DNA from: Marinobacter santoriniensis NKSG1 | GTDB taxonomy: Bacteria > Pseudomonadota > Gammaproteobacteria > Pseudomonadales > Oleiphilaceae | DNA: 64,000 nucleotides | NCBI RefSeq assembly: GCF_000347775.1 | Contig: NZ_APAT01000022.1 | Coordinates: 1-64,000 of the forward strand | Direction: 5' to 3' | Shown: positions 24,228-34,346 of the stretch, piece after piece | Layout of the letters: the number at the start of each line of letters is the position of its first letter | Position numbering within the stretch: the first letter of the stretch is position 1 | Notes under the pieces: model-generated | Databases searched by the model: none | The model's input: only the letters and a program-made list of their open reading frames with translations | What the model was told of the DNA's origin: nothing | Position numbers and translations under genes: made by a program

Positions 24228-25119
24228 GGACAACCGCACCGTCGTCATGGTGGTGGACGATGCGGTGGATTCCATTCGCATGATCAACGATGCCCTGGAG
24301 GAGGCCGGCATGACGGTACTGGTCGCCCTGGAAGGCAACCAGGCGATCACCATCAGCCAGAACATCACCCCGGACGTGGTGCTGATGGATGCCCTGATGC
24401 CCCATATGGATGGCTTCGAAACCTGCCGCCGACTGAAAGAAAATCCGGCGTTCACCGACGTGCCCATCATTTTCATGACCGGGTTAAGCGACACCGAGCA
24501 CGTGGTCATGGGCCTGAACGCCGGCGGCGTCGATTACGTGACCAAGCCGATCAACACCACCGAGCTGCTGGCCCGCATGGACGTCCATCTGACCAACGCC
24601 CGGATGGCCCGCAGCGCCCGGAACGCCCTGGATACGGCCGGCCAGAACCTGTTTGCCGTGGACAAACGGGGGCAATTGCTCTGGGGCACGCCCCAGGTGT
24701 GCCGCTGCCTGCCCCAGGGCCAGGAACCGGAAGCCGAGGCTTTCCGCCAGCAGCTGGAGGAATGGCTCGGGCACGCCCCGGAGCCGGGGCACAGCATGCC
24801 GGTCCGCATTCACGACACGCCACGATCGGTGGAGTACCTGACGGTGGTGGATAACCAGGAATACCTGCTGCGACTGAAGACGCCCCAGAACCAGAACAGC
24901 GCCGCCGCCCTGCTCCGGGAACGTTTCCAGCTGACGCTGCGGGAGTCCGATGTGCTGCTCTGGATCGCCAATGGCAAGACCAACCGGGAAATCGGCCAGA
25001 TCCTGGAAATGAGCCCCCGAACCGTCAACAAGCATCTGGAACAGGTGTTCCGGAAGCTGGGCGTGGAGAACCGGACCGCGGCCGCGGCCTGCGCCATCCG
25101 CGTGCTTGCGGTCGCCTGA
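24214..25119 (+). CDS. Response regulator with LuxR-type DNA-binding domain
   Basis: 301 residues. The receiver domain (about 8-125) has the acidic pair Asp15-Asp16, phospho-acceptor Asp59 (VVLMDALMP), Thr in IIFMTG and Lys111 (YVTKPI). A linker of about 110 residues follows (about 130-240) that resembles a degenerate PAS. A C-terminal LuxR/GerE helix-turn-helix ends the protein (LTLRESDVLLWIANGKTNREIGQIL and SPRTVNKHLEQVFRKLGV). Start overlaps the kinase gene, so the two are translationally coupled and form a two-component pair. Likely targets are the divergent amide operon and its shared TACGTC palindromes. Confidence 0.93.
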   Translation: MKSREDNRTVVMVVDDAVDSIRMINDALEEAGMTVLVALEGNQAITISQNITPDVVLMDALMPHMDGFETCRRLKENPAFTDVPIIFMTGLSDTEHVVMGLNAGGVDYVTKPINTTELLARMDVHLTNARMARSARNALDTAGQNLFAVDKRGQLLWGTPQVCRCLPQGQEPEAEAFRQQLEEWLGHAPEPGHSMPVRIHDTPRSVEYLTVVDNQEYLLRLKTPQNQNSAAALLRERFQLTLRESDVLLWIANGKTNREIGQILEMSPRTVNKHLEQVFRKLGVENRTAAAACAIRVLAVA

Positions 25120-25185
25120 GGAACGTGGCACCTTGCCGGAGTCGGACGTTCCTTTCCCGACCCACCACTCACAAGGGGCCCGATC

Positions 25186-25908
25186 ATGAACACACTGTCT
25201 CGCGTGGGGATCGCCCTGCTGGCCTCCGGTGTCGGACTGGCCCTGGCCAGCGTACCCACCCTACCGGCCTTCTCCGGCATGGCCAGCCTTTCCGACGGCT
25301 GGGAACCGCTGGAATTTCCCAAGATCGATGAACATACCCAGTACCAGCTGGTACAGGAAGACGGCCGCCAGGTGGTCCGTGCCGACACCGCCGGCGGCGC
25401 CTCGGGACTGATCACCCGCCTGGATCTGGATCCCGGAAAGTCCCTGGACCTGTCCTGGCAGTGGAAGGTCTCCAACGTGTTCAAAAAAGGGGATGCCGGC
25501 AAGAAGTCGGGGGACGACTACCCCGCCCGGATCTACGTTGCCTTCCAGTTCCAGCCAGAGAAAGCCGGTTTCTTCGAGCGGGCCAAGCGCAAGGCGGTGG
25601 AAGTACTGTTCGGTGAAACCCTGCCGGGCAAGGCGCTCAACTACATCTGGGCCAACAAACAGCCGGTGGGCCGCTTTATTCCGAACGCCTACACCGAGGA
25701 TACGATGATGGTTGCGGTCAACTCCGGAGACGGTCAAGCCGGGCAATGGGTGAGCGTCACGCGGGATATCGTGGCGGATTACCGGAAAGCCTTCGGCGAG
25801 GCTCCGCCGCCCATCGTTGGCATCGCCATCATGTCGGATTCGGATAACACCGGGGAGAAGGCTACCGCCTGGTACGGGGATCTGGCGTTCAAGCCCCGGA
25901 GCGATTAA
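25186..25908 (+). CDS. DUF3047 family exported protein
   Basis: 240 residues with a signal peptide (RVGIALLASGVGLALASV). The mature part matches the DUF3047 pattern: YQLVQEDGRQVVRADTAGGASGL, SLDLSWQWKVSNV, then DDYPARIYVAFQF, LNYIWANKQPVG and a C-terminal VGIAIMSDSDNTGEKATAWYGDL. The fold is probably a carbohydrate-binding-like jelly roll. Biological role unknown. It follows the response regulator by 67 bases and may be cotranscribed. Its end overlaps the convergent 25905-26735 gene by four bases. Confidence 0.85.
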   Translation: MNTLSRVGIALLASGVGLALASVPTLPAFSGMASLSDGWEPLEFPKIDEHTQYQLVQEDGRQVVRADTAGGASGLITRLDLDPGKSLDLSWQWKVSNVFKKGDAGKKSGDDYPARIYVAFQFQPEKAGFFERAKRKAVEVLFGETLPGKALNYIWANKQPVGRFIPNAYTEDTMMVAVNSGDGQAGQWVSVTRDIVADYRKAFGEAPPPIVGIAIMSDSDNTGEKATAWYGDLAFKPRSD

Positions 25909-26735
25909 CGATAGGCCGCCGGAAAGCCGGGGATGGCATAACCCGGCCCCACGATACGAACCGGCGGGACTTCGTCTCTCTCCACCAGCCTGAGGTAGGC
26001 ATCGTCAAACGCGTCACGGAGAATCGCCGCCCGGGGCGCCGCCAGTGAAAACAGCCAGGCGGCGTCCCGCTCGCGGATTTTGGATTCACGGACATTGTGA
26101 TCGGGCACCGTGCTCAGCAGTACCTGCACGGGATCGTGGTAATCCAGCACGTAATCCCCGCGACCCCGCCGCAGCATGTCGATGGCAGCCCGGTGGTTGG
26201 GGGCTTCGGTCACCCGGATGCGGTCCGACCCGCTCAACCACTGGATCAGCCCCGCATAGGTGTAGCCACCGATGGCGATCACGGTTTTCCCGTTCAGTTG
26301 GTCAAAGTGTTCCAGCGGCTCTGTCCCTTCCAGGTACCAGGCACTTAGCTGCGTGGCCAGGGGGCTCACCCAACTCTCCAGCACCTCACCGTCGAGAGCG
26401 GGAATGTCGGTCAGTCCGGGCCAGAGATCCACGTTGCCATTCTGGAGATACAGATAGATGCGACTGATCGGAAGCAGCACGAATTCCGGCTCGTATCCCG
26501 CTTCACGGGCCACCTTCCGCGTCATCTCGATCAGGCTGCCGGCCGCCTGACCATTTTCATCCTGGTATTCGACCGGCGGGAACTGGGTGTAGGCCACGCG
26601 AATCGTGCGGGTGGTCGACGTGTCGCCATAGACAAACCCACTCATCACGGCAAGTAACAGGCCCATAGCCAGTACCCTGGACCTGCGCCAGATTCCGGAC
26701 CCGAAGGAAAAACGCTGCTTGATACTACTGCTCAT
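25905..26735 (-). CDS. Periplasmic solute-binding protein (SBP family 3-like)
   Basis: 276 residues with an N-terminal signal anchor (RRSRVLAMGLLLAVMSGFVYG). The binding fold begins TIRVAYTQFPPVEYQDENGQAAGSLIEMTRKVAREAGYE, typical of family 3 (amino-acid or polar-solute type) proteins. No permease or ATPase is next to it, so it may be an orphan sensor-like protein rather than part of a transporter. The gene is convergent with the DUF3047 gene and tandem with nhaB downstream of it. Confidence 0.8.
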   Translation of the reverse strand: MSSSIKQRFSFGSGIWRRSRVLAMGLLLAVMSGFVYGDTSTTRTIRVAYTQFPPVEYQDENGQAAGSLIEMTRKVAREAGYEPEFVLLPISRIYLYLQNGNVDLWPGLTDIPALDGEVLESWVSPLATQLSAWYLEGTEPLEHFDQLNGKTVIAIGGYTYAGLIQWLSGSDRIRVTEAPNHRAAIDMLRRGRGDYVLDYHDPVQVLLSTVPDHNVRESKIRERDAAWLFSLAAPRAAILRDAFDDAYLRLVERDEVPPVRIVGPGYAIPGFPAAYR

Positions 26736-26826
26736 TTAGTGTTCAGCTCTTGCCGTACCGCCTTCGGATAAGACTAACAGAACTGACAAAGTCTGCACTG
26801 ACACTTGCCGCAAAACAGGCATCGGT

Positions 26827-28341
26827 TCAGATATGGAACGTCACCAGGTACAGCCCGAGCCCGCCCATCACCAGGGTATAGGGCAGCGCCATCCAGACCA
26901 TGCGGCCATAGGACAGCCGGATCAGCGGCGCCACGGCGGACGTGAGCAGGAACAGGAACGCGGCCTGGCCGTTGGGCGTGGCAACACTGGGCAGGTTGGT
27001 CCCGGTGTTGATGGCCACCGCAAGGTCGTGGAAGTGATCAAGGCTGATCGCCCCGGCGTCGAGCGCCTGTTTCACCTCACTGATATACACCGTGGCCACG
27101 AAGACATTGTCGCTGATCATCGACAGCAGGCCGTTGGCCAGGAAAAACATGCCCGGCTGCTCGGACGGTGGCAGGGTCAGCACATAATCGATCACCGGCT
27201 TGAACAGGTGTTGCTCGTGGATCACCGCCACCACGGCAAAGAACACCACCAGCAGGGAGGTAAACGGCAGCGATTCCTGGAACGCCTTGCCGATCTGATG
27301 CTCGTCCGTAACACCGTTGAACGCGGTGATCAGGATGATGACGAGCAAACCGATCAGGCCCACTTCGGCCAGGTGGAACGCCAGGCCGATCACCAGGATC
27401 AGCGCCGCGATGACCTGGATGAAAAGCGCCGCCTGATCGGCCTTGGTGCGCTTGGCGTGTTCGTTTTCGGCGAAGTCTTCCAGCACCCGGCGAACCGGCT
27501 TGGGCAGGCGACCGCCGTAACCGAACCAGCGTAATTTCTCCAGGGCCCAGCAGGTTGCCAGACCGGCGACCAGCACCGGCAGACTGACCGGCGCCATACT
27601 CAGGAAGAACTCCCCGAAGTTCCAGCCCACCACCTTGGCAATCAGCAGGTTCTGGGGCTCGCCCACCATGGTGGTGACACCGCCCAGCGCGGTACCGACC
27701 GCGCCATGCATGAGCAGGCTACGCAGGAACGAACGGAAGTTTTCCAGATCTTCCCGGTGCAGTTCGATCACTTCCTCATCGCTGTTGGTGTTGTGATCGG
27801 AGTGATGGTAGCCCTTGCCCGAGGCCACCTTGTGGTAGACGGAATAGAAACCCACCGCCACGGTGATGATCACGGCGGTCACGGTGAGCGCGTCCAGGAA
27901 CGCCGACAGCAGCGCAGCCGCGCTGCAGAACATCATGGACAGGCCGGTTTTCGAACGGATGCCAATCAGGATGTGGGTGAAGGTCACCAGCAGGAGTTCC
28001 TGCATGAAGTAGATGCCCGCCACCATGAACATCAGCAACAGAATGACCGGGAAGTTGGTGAGTACCTCCAGGTACACCGCATCCGGCGTCGTCAGTCCGA
28101 TCAGCAGCGCCTCCACGGCCAGCAGGCCACCTGGGAGGAGCGGATAGCACTTCAGCGCCATGGCCAGGGTGAAAATGAATTCACCGATCAACACCCAGCC
28201 GGCGGTGCCAGAGCCGAACAGCGTCATCACGATCGGATTGGCCACCAGGAACAGCAGGATGGTTTTCTTGTACCAGACGGGCGCTTTACCCAGGAAATTA
28301 TGGCCAAAGCCGGCCATCACGGTTTTAGGCATCACAGACAT
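26827..28341 (-). CDS. nhaB: Na+/H+ antiporter NhaB
   Basis: 504-residue inner-membrane antiporter that expels Na+ in exchange for protons, useful for a marine organism. About twelve membrane segments are visible. Family blocks include the N-terminal [69 protein letters not shown] and [14 protein letters not shown] His/Asp-rich cytoplasmic loop ([13 protein letters not shown]) follows segment five or so, as in NhaB. Full length for the family. No operon partner is close. Confidence 0.96.
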   Translation of the reverse strand: MSVMPKTVMAGFGHNFLGKAPVWYKKTILLFLVANPIVMTLFGSGTAGWVLIGEFIFTLAMALKCYPLLPGGLLAVEALLIGLTTPDAVYLEVLTNFPVILLLMFMVAGIYFMQELLLVTFTHILIGIRSKTGLSMMFCSAAALLSAFLDALTVTAVIITVAVGFYSVYHKVASGKGYHHSDHNTNSDEEVIELHREDLENFRSFLRSLLMHGAVGTALGGVTTMVGEPQNLLIAKVVGWNFGEFFLSMAPVSLPVLVAGLATCWALEKLRWFGYGGRLPKPVRRVLEDFAENEHAKRTKADQAALFIQVIAALILVIGLAFHLAEVGLIGLLVIILITAFNGVTDEHQIGKAFQESLPFTSLLVVFFAVVAVIHEQHLFKPVIDYVLTLPPSEQPGMFFLANGLLSMISDNVFVATVYISEVKQALDAGAISLDHFHDLAVAINTGTNLPSVATPNGQAAFLFLLTSAVAPLIRLSYGRMVWMALPYTLVMGGLGLYLVTFHI

Positions 28342-28493
28342 CTTTTTAATCGGTTTATTGGCATCGTGTGTCAGACGGCCCCGATCTTCCTTGATCTTTG
28401 TGAACTGCAGGTAATGAAAGAAAGGAGCGACCGCAGTTTAACCGATTAAGAGGGCCATGCGGTCGCTTATGGCCAAAATTTGGCCAGAGACGG

Positions 28494-29675
28494 TCAGAAA
28501 AACGCCTGAATGCCGGTCTGGGCACGCCCCAGAATGAGTGCGTGGACGTCGTGGGTGCCTTCGTAGGTGTTGACCACCTCCAGATTCACCAGGTGGCGGG
28601 CGACGCCGAATTCGTCACTGATGCCGTTACCCCCCAGCATGTCCCGGGCCAGGCGGGCAATGTCCAGGGCCTTGCCACAGGAGTTGCGCTTCATGATGGA
28701 AGTGATCTCCACGGCCGCGGTGCCCTCGTCCTTCATCCGGCCCAGGCGCAGGCAGCCCTGCAGCGCCAGGGTGATGTCGGTCTGCATGTCCGCCAGCTTC
28801 TTCTGGATCAGCTGGTTGGCGGCCAGTGGACGACCAAACTGCTTGCGGTCCAGGACGTACTGGCGGGCGGTGTGCCAGCATTCCTCAGCCGCGCCCAGGG
28901 CGCCCCACGAGATCCCGTAGCGGGCCGAGTTCAGGCAGGTGAACGGACCTTTCAGGCCGCGAACCTCCGGGAAGGCGTTCTCTTCCGGCACGAACACGCC
29001 GTCCATGACGATCTCCCCGGTGATGGAGGCGCGCAGGCCAACTTTGCCGTGGATCGCGGGGGCACTCAGGCCTTCCCAGCCCTTCTCCAGCACAAAGCCC
29101 CGGATCTGGCCCTCGTCGTCCTTGGCCCAGACCACAAATACATCGGCAATCGGGCTGTTGGTGATCCACATCTTGCTGCCCGTCAGGCGGTATCCGCCGT
29201 CCACTTTCCGGGCGCGGGTGGCCATGTTGCCAGGGTCGGAGCCGTGGTCCGGTTCGGTCAGGCCGAAACAGCCGATCCACTCGCCCGACGCCAGTTTGGG
29301 CAGGTACTTCTGGCGGGTTTCCTCGTTACCGAACTCGTGGATCGGCACCATCACCAGTGACGACTGCACACTCATCATGGAGCGATAGCCGGAATCCACG
29401 CGCTCGATCTCCCGGGCAATCAGACCGTAGCACACGTAGTTCAGGCCGCTGCCACCGTACTGCTCCGGAATGGTGGCGCCCAGCAGGCCGGTCTCCCCCA
29501 TTTCCCGGAAGATGGCCGGGTCGGTCTGTTCATTGCGGAACGCCTCCAGCACCCGGGGCCGGAGTTTGCTGTCGGCAAACTGGCGGGCACTCTCGCGCAC
29601 CATGCGCTCCTCTTCGGTCAGCTGCTGGTCCAGCAGCAGCGGGTCTTCCCAATTGAAACTTGCCTGGTTGGCCAT
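28494..29675 (-). CDS. gcdH: Glutaryl-CoA dehydrogenase
   Basis: 393-residue acyl-CoA dehydrogenase that oxidises and decarboxylates glutaryl-CoA to crotonyl-CoA. GCDH features are the N-terminal [17 protein letters not shown], the FAD/substrate block [17 protein letters not shown] and the C-terminal catalytic Glu in [20 protein letters not shown]. It is divergent from the cyclohexanecarboxylate cluster. Ring cleavage there gives pimeloyl-CoA, whose beta-oxidation yields glutaryl-CoA, so this enzyme plausibly completes the pathway. A 20-bp palindrome lies 33 bases upstream of its start. Confidence 0.95.
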   Translation of the reverse strand: MANQASFNWEDPLLLDQQLTEEERMVRESARQFADSKLRPRVLEAFRNEQTDPAIFREMGETGLLGATIPEQYGGSGLNYVCYGLIAREIERVDSGYRSMMSVQSSLVMVPIHEFGNEETRQKYLPKLASGEWIGCFGLTEPDHGSDPGNMATRARKVDGGYRLTGSKMWITNSPIADVFVVWAKDDEGQIRGFVLEKGWEGLSAPAIHGKVGLRASITGEIVMDGVFVPEENAFPEVRGLKGPFTCLNSARYGISWGALGAAEECWHTARQYVLDRKQFGRPLAANQLIQKKLADMQTDITLALQGCLRLGRMKDEGTAAVEITSIMKRNSCGKALDIARLARDMLGGNGISDEFGVARHLVNLEVVNTYEGTHDVHALILGRAQTGIQAFF

Positions 29676-29707
29676 GTCGCTCTCCCGACGGTCTGTCTGA
29701 TCAATGC

Positions 29708-29727
29708 AATGGCGATATCACCATTGT
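29708..29727. promoter_or_regulatory. Candidate operator upstream of gcdH
   Basis: CAATGGCGAT/ATCACCATTG is a 20-bp palindrome with one mismatched pair, just upstream of gcdH in the divergent gcdH-aliA region (29676-29895). The protein that binds it is not known; BadR or a GcdR-type regulator are candidates. Confidence 0.5.
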
Positions 29728-29788
29728 GGACATTCCTGCCCGCAATCACCAAGCGGATTGCTATTCCATATTCGTTTATAACAATATA

Positions 29789-29818
29789 TTGACACATTAA
29801 CTCAGACAAGCCTATGTT
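29789..29818 (+). promoter_or_regulatory. Sigma70 promoter of the ali-bad cluster
   Basis: TTGACA (29789-29794), an 18-bp spacer and TATGTT (29813-29818) point at aliA. The perfect palindrome CAATATATTG (29782-29791) overlaps the -35 and is a candidate site for the MarR-type BadR. Confidence 0.55.
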
Positions 29819-29895
29819 GAAAGAGACAGCCGGCACTGAACGGTTCCGGTTGCACAACCTCCAAAACAATAAAACGGAGAATAGAGGTAAACCCG

Positions 29896-31560
29896 ATGGA
29901 CAAAGGCATCTTCCTGACCCCGGAACGCCGCGCCGAGATGGTGAATATCGGCGCCTGGAATGACAAGGTGATTACTGATTACCTGGACGACGCGGTGAAA
30001 GCCACGCCCGATCGCGACGCCATCATTGGTTACCAGGTAACCCGCGATCACCGAACGGTTCTCGACTACCGGACATTGAACGACCGGGTGACCCGCATGG
30101 CCGCAGGGCTGGCCGGCATGGGCATCGGAAAGGGCGATGTGGTGGCCTGCCAGTTGCCCAACTGGTGGCAGACCACCGCGCTGCACCTGGCCTGCATGCG
30201 CATCGGTGCCGTCCTGAACCCGCTGATGCCCATCTTCCGGGAGCGGGAACTGCGCTTCATGCTCAAGCATGGCGAGGCCAAGCTGCTGGTGATCCCCAAG
30301 GTGTTCCGGGACTTCGATTACGAAGCCATGATCGACGGTATCCGGGCGGAACTGCCCCACCTGGAAACCCTGCTGGTGATCGGCGGCGAGGGTGATCGCA
30401 GCTTCGAGCAGCGCCTGCTGGAGACGCCGTGGGAAGAAAACCAGGACATGGCCGCGCTCTTCGCCGAACGCAAGCTGACCGCCGACGACGTAATCCAGAT
30501 TCTCTACACCTCCGGGACCACGGGCGAGCCCAAGGGGGTCATGCACACCTCCAACACCCTGTTTTCCAATGTGCGCCCGTACGCCGACCGACTCCACCTG
30601 ACCCCGGACGACCGGGTACTGATGGCCTCGCCACTGGCCCACCAGACCGGGTTCCTTTACGGCATCATGATGCCGATTTACCTGGGCTCCACCGCCATCC
30701 TGCAGGACATCTGGGATGCGGAGTATGTCTGCAAGGTGATCGCCGCCGAGAAACCGGCCTTCACCATGGCCGCCACCCCATTCCTGGCCGATCTCGTCAA
30801 AGCCGCCCCCAGACACGAAGGGGAACTGGATTCCCTGCGTATCTTCGTGTCCGCCGGCGCGCCGATCCCGAGCGCCGTGGTGGAACAGGCCGGCAAGGTG
30901 CTCAAGGCAAAGATTGTCTCCGCCTGGGGCATGACCGAGAACGGCGCCGTGACCATGACCTGCCCGGAGGATCCCGCCGAGCGGGCCAGCCAATCCGATG
31001 GCAAGGTGCTGCCCTACATGGAAATCCGGATCGCCGACTTCAAGGGCAACCCGCTGCCGGCCGGTCAGGAAGGCAACCTGCTGGTCCGCGGCGCCAGTCA
31101 GTTCGTGGGCTACCTCAAACGCCCCGAACTCTATGGCACGGATGAAGACGGCTGGTTCAGCACAGGCGACCTGGCCCGTATGGACGAGGATGGTTACATC
31201 CGCATCACCGGCCGGACCAAGGATGTCGTGATCCGCGGCGGCGAGAACATCCCGGTCGTGGAGGTTGAGAACCTGCTCTACAAGTTCCCCGGCATTGTTG
31301 ATGTGGCCCTGGTTGGCTGTCCGGACGAGCGGCTGGGCGAGCGCCTTTGTGCGTACGTCACCCTCGACGACAACGCCACCGACCTCACCCTGGATGAGAT
31401 CAAGACCTACCTGACCGAACAGCAACTGTCGAAGAACTACCTGCCGGAGTACCTGGAAGTGATCGAGGCCATGCCGCGCACCGCCTCCGGGAAAATCCAG
31501 AAATTCAAACTGCGGGAGCAGGCCAGACAGGTTCAGCTGGAACCGGCCAAGCGCACCTGA
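29896..31560 (+). CDS. aliA: Cyclohexanecarboxylate-CoA ligase AliA
   Basis: 554-residue adenylate-forming enzyme. It has the AMP-binding P-loop YTSGTTGEPKGV, the A5 region WGMTENGAVT, the A7/A8 block GWFSTGDLARMDEDGYIRITGRTKDVVIRGGENI and the C-terminal catalytic Lys in TASGKIQKFKL. Sequence and neighbours (BadH, BadI, AliB, BadR) point to activation of cyclohexanecarboxylate to its CoA ester. First gene of a five-gene rightward cluster with short gaps. Related acyl or aryl acids cannot be excluded as substrates. Confidence 0.88.
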   Translation: MDKGIFLTPERRAEMVNIGAWNDKVITDYLDDAVKATPDRDAIIGYQVTRDHRTVLDYRTLNDRVTRMAAGLAGMGIGKGDVVACQLPNWWQTTALHLACMRIGAVLNPLMPIFRERELRFMLKHGEAKLLVIPKVFRDFDYEAMIDGIRAELPHLETLLVIGGEGDRSFEQRLLETPWEENQDMAALFAERKLTADDVIQILYTSGTTGEPKGVMHTSNTLFSNVRPYADRLHLTPDDRVLMASPLAHQTGFLYGIMMPIYLGSTAILQDIWDAEYVCKVIAAEKPAFTMAATPFLADLVKAAPRHEGELDSLRIFVSAGAPIPSAVVEQAGKVLKAKIVSAWGMTENGAVTMTCPEDPAERASQSDGKVLPYMEIRIADFKGNPLPAGQEGNLLVRGASQFVGYLKRPELYGTDEDGWFSTGDLARMDEDGYIRITGRTKDVVIRGGENIPVVEVENLLYKFPGIVDVALVGCPDERLGERLCAYVTLDDNATDLTLDEIKTYLTEQQLSKNYLPEYLEVIEAMPRTASGKIQKFKLREQARQVQLEPAKRT

Positions 31561-31592
31561 ACCATTCAACGAACGCAACGGGAGATTTCATC

Positions 31593-32360
31593 ATGAGAGG
31601 CCTGGAAGGAAAGACCGTCATCGTAACCGGCGGTGGCGGCGGCATCGGCCGAGCCGTGTGCCGGCGTTTCGCCGAGGAAGGCAGCCTGGTGGCCGTGCTC
31701 GACCGGGACGCAGCCGCCGCTCAGGCAACGGCGGACCTGATCACCGAAGCCGGGGGGCAGGCCCGCGCCTACGCCGCCGACATTACCGACTACGCGGCCA
31801 TCATCGAGACGGTCGCCGCCATCGAAAACGATCTGGGCGTCCCCACGGTGCTGGTCAACAACGCCGGCTTCGACCGGTTTATCCCCTTCCTGAAAACCGA
31901 ACCGGCACTCTGGGACCAGCTGATTGCGGTGAACCTCACCGGCGCCCTAAACATGCACCATGTGGTGCTGCCGAAGATGGTCGCCGCAGGGGGCGGCAAG
32001 GTCATCAACGTGGCCTCGGATGCGGCCCGCGTCGGCTCGTCCGGCGAATCGGTCTATGCCGCCTGCAAGGCCGGCCTGGTGGGTTTCAGCAAGACCGTAG
32101 CCCGGGAGCTGGCGACGAAGAATGTGTGCCTGAACGTGGTCTGCCCCGGCCCGACCGATACCGCCCTGCTCAAGGGCGTGGCCGAAAGCGCCCCCAATCC
32201 GGAAAAGCTCCTGGAGGCCTTCCGCAACGCCGTGCCCATGAAGCGCCTGGCCCAGCCGGACGACTACCCGGGCATCGTGGCCCTGCTCGCCAGCGACGAC
32301 GCCAACTTCATCACCGGGCAGGTCATCAGTGTGTCCGGCGGCCTGACCATGGCCGGCTGA
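31593..32360 (+). CDS. badH: 2-hydroxycyclohexanecarboxyl-CoA dehydrogenase BadH
   Basis: 255-residue short-chain dehydrogenase. It has the NAD-binding TGGGGGIG motif, NNAG (VLVNNAGFDRF), the catalytic Ser region (NVASDAARVGSSGESVYAACKAG with Tyr-x3-Lys as YAACK) and the C-terminal GQVISVSGGLTMAG. It would oxidise 2-hydroxy- to 2-ketocyclohexanecarboxyl-CoA. It lies 32 bases after aliA and before badI, the same neighbours as in Rhodopseudomonas palustris. Confidence 0.9.
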   Translation: MRGLEGKTVIVTGGGGGIGRAVCRRFAEEGSLVAVLDRDAAAAQATADLITEAGGQARAYAADITDYAAIIETVAAIENDLGVPTVLVNNAGFDRFIPFLKTEPALWDQLIAVNLTGALNMHHVVLPKMVAAGGGKVINVASDAARVGSSGESVYAACKAGLVGFSKTVARELATKNVCLNVVCPGPTDTALLKGVAESAPNPEKLLEAFRNAVPMKRLAQPDDYPGIVALLASDDANFITGQVISVSGGLTMAG

Positions 32361-32391
32361 TCCCCTCTTTCACCAACACGGAGACCCCATC

Positions 32392-33174
32392 ATGAGTTAC
32401 GAAGACATCCTGTACGACGAGACCGACGGCGTCGCCACCATCACCATCAACCGTCCGGACCGTTACAACGCGTTCCGCGGGCAGACCTGCATGGATCTGC
32501 TCGACGCCTTTCACCGCGCCGGCTGGAACAAGGACATCGGTGTGATCGTGCTGACCGGTGCCGGCGACAAGGCCTTCTGTACCGGCGGCGACCAGGGCAC
32601 CCACGAGGGCCAGTACGACGGCCGCGGCCTGATCGGCCTGCCAGTGGAGGAACTGCAACGGCTGATCCGGGAAGTGCCCAAGCCGGTGATCGCCCGGGTC
32701 AACGGGTTCGCCATTGGCGGTGGCCATGTCCTGCATGTGATCTGCGACCTGAGCATCGCCTCGGAAACCGCCATTTTCGGCCAGGTCGGCCCCAAGGTCG
32801 GTTCGGTGGATCCCGGTTTCGGCACCGCCTATCTGGCGCGGGTCGTCGGTGAGAAGCGGGCCCGGGAGATCTGGTACCTGTGCCGCAAGTATTCCGCCCA
32901 GCAGGCACTGGAATGGGGCCTGGTGAATGCCGTGGTACCGCCCGAGAAGCTGGACGAGGAAGTGCGCAAATGGTGTGACGAGATCCTCGAGAAGAGCCCC
33001 ACGGCGCTGACCATCGCCAAGCGCTCGTTTAATGCCGACAGCGACAACATCGCCGGCATCGGGGCCCTCGGCATGCAGGCCCTGAGCCTGTACTACGACA
33101 CCGAGGAATCCAAGGAAGGCGTCAACGCCTTCAAGGAAAAGCGCAAGCCCGAGTTCCGCAAGTACTACAAGTGA
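32392..33174 (+). CDS. badI: 2-ketocyclohexanecarboxyl-CoA hydrolase BadI
   Basis: 260-residue crotonase-fold enzyme that opens the ring of 2-ketocyclohexanecarboxyl-CoA to give pimeloyl-CoA. The N-terminus MSYEDILYDETDGVATITINRPDRYNAFRG and the oxyanion-hole regions KAFCTGGDQGTHEGQY and GFAIGGGHVLHVICDLSIAS match BadI and its relatives in naphthoate synthase (MenB). C-terminal VNAFKEKRKPEFRKYYK is also family-like. Thirty-one bases after badH. Confidence 0.93.
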   Translation: MSYEDILYDETDGVATITINRPDRYNAFRGQTCMDLLDAFHRAGWNKDIGVIVLTGAGDKAFCTGGDQGTHEGQYDGRGLIGLPVEELQRLIREVPKPVIARVNGFAIGGGHVLHVICDLSIASETAIFGQVGPKVGSVDPGFGTAYLARVVGEKRAREIWYLCRKYSAQQALEWGLVNAVVPPEKLDEEVRKWCDEILEKSPTALTIAKRSFNADSDNIAGIGALGMQALSLYYDTEESKEGVNAFKEKRKPEFRKYYK

Positions 33175-33198
33175 CGGTCCGATAGCCCGGAGAACACC

Positions 33199-34335
33199 AT
33201 GAATTTTGGATTCAACGAAGAACAGAACGCCATTCGCGAGATGGTGGCCCGTTTCAGCACCGACGTGCTGGCTCCGGGCTATCGCAGGCGGGACCAGGCC
33301 GGAGTCATTGAAAAGGACGTGATCCGGCAGCTCGGCGAGATGGGGCTGCTCGGCGGCGAACTGCCCGAAGAGTTTGGTGGCAGCGGCATGGACTGCGTCA
33401 CCAGCGGCCTGATCATCGAGGAAATCTCCAAAGGCGATTTCAACGTCGGCTACATTCCCCTGCTGACGTCCCTGAACGGTCAGATCATTGCCAGCCACGC
33501 GGCACCGGACCTGGCACAGGAATGGCTGCGCGCCATGACCTCGGGCCAGAAGCTGGCCTGCATCGCCCTGACCGAGCCCCACGGAGGCTCCGATGCCGCC
33601 AACCTGCGCCTGAAGGCTCAGAAAAAAGGCGACGTCTACGTGCTGAATGGCGAAAAAACCTCCATTTCCATGGCCGACCAGGCGGATGTGGCGGTCGTCT
33701 TCGCGCGCACCGGAACCGTGGAGCAGCGAGCCTCCGGCATCAGTGCCTTCCTGGTACCCATGGACTCTCCGGGCATTACCACCTCCCGGTTCGAGGACAA
33801 CGGGCAGCGCGCCATCGGCCGGGGCTCTATCTTCTTCGACAACGTGGAAGTGCCGGAAAGCCACCGCCTGGGTGACGAGGGCAAAGGCTTCAAACAGGTG
33901 ATGCAGGGGTTCGACTACAGCCGCGCGCTGATTGGCCTGCAATGCCTGGCCGTGGCCCAGCAGTCCCTGGATGAAACCTGGCAGTGGCTGACCGAGCGCA
34001 CCGCCTTCGGCCAGCATCTCTCGGCCTTCCAGGGCCTGACCCACCCACTGGCGGAATACCAGACCTACGTTCATGCGGCCCGCATGCAGTGCTACCATGC
34101 GCTCTGGCTCAAGGACAACGGCCTTCCCCATAACGCCGAAGCCGCCATGAACAAGTGGTGGGGCCCCAAACTGGCTTTCGATGTGGTAAAACAGTGCCTG
34201 CTGGCCCATGGCCATACCGGCTGGGGCGAAGACCTGCCCTTTGCCCAACGCCTGCGGGACGTCCTTGGCCTGCAGATTGGTGATGGCACCGCGCAGATCA
34301 TGAAGAACATCATCGCGCGGGAGTATCTTCCCTGA
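33199..34335 (+). CDS. aliB: Cyclohexanecarboxyl-CoA dehydrogenase AliB
   Basis: 378-residue acyl-CoA dehydrogenase. It has CIALTEPHGGSDAANL at the flavin/substrate site, a KTSISMADQADVAVVFART central beta domain and GLQIGDGTAQIMKNIIAREYL at the C-terminus. It would introduce the first double bond into cyclohexanecarboxyl-CoA. It lies 24 bases after badI. It is distinct from the divergent GcdH, whose YEGTHD catalytic motif it lacks. Confidence 0.9.
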   Translation: MNFGFNEEQNAIREMVARFSTDVLAPGYRRRDQAGVIEKDVIRQLGEMGLLGGELPEEFGGSGMDCVTSGLIIEEISKGDFNVGYIPLLTSLNGQIIASHAAPDLAQEWLRAMTSGQKLACIALTEPHGGSDAANLRLKAQKKGDVYVLNGEKTSISMADQADVAVVFARTGTVEQRASGISAFLVPMDSPGITTSRFEDNGQRAIGRGSIFFDNVEVPESHRLGDEGKGFKQVMQGFDYSRALIGLQCLAVAQQSLDETWQWLTERTAFGQHLSAFQGLTHPLAEYQTYVHAARMQCYHALWLKDNGLPHNAEAAMNKWWGPKLAFDVVKQCLLAHGHTGWGEDLPFAQRLRDVLGLQIGDGTAQIMKNIIAREYLP

Positions 34336-34346
34336 CAGGAGCACAG

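Noticed and set aside
32326-34344. 672-residue minus-strand open frame
   Set aside because: It lies opposite badI and aliB, which have clear families and RBSs.
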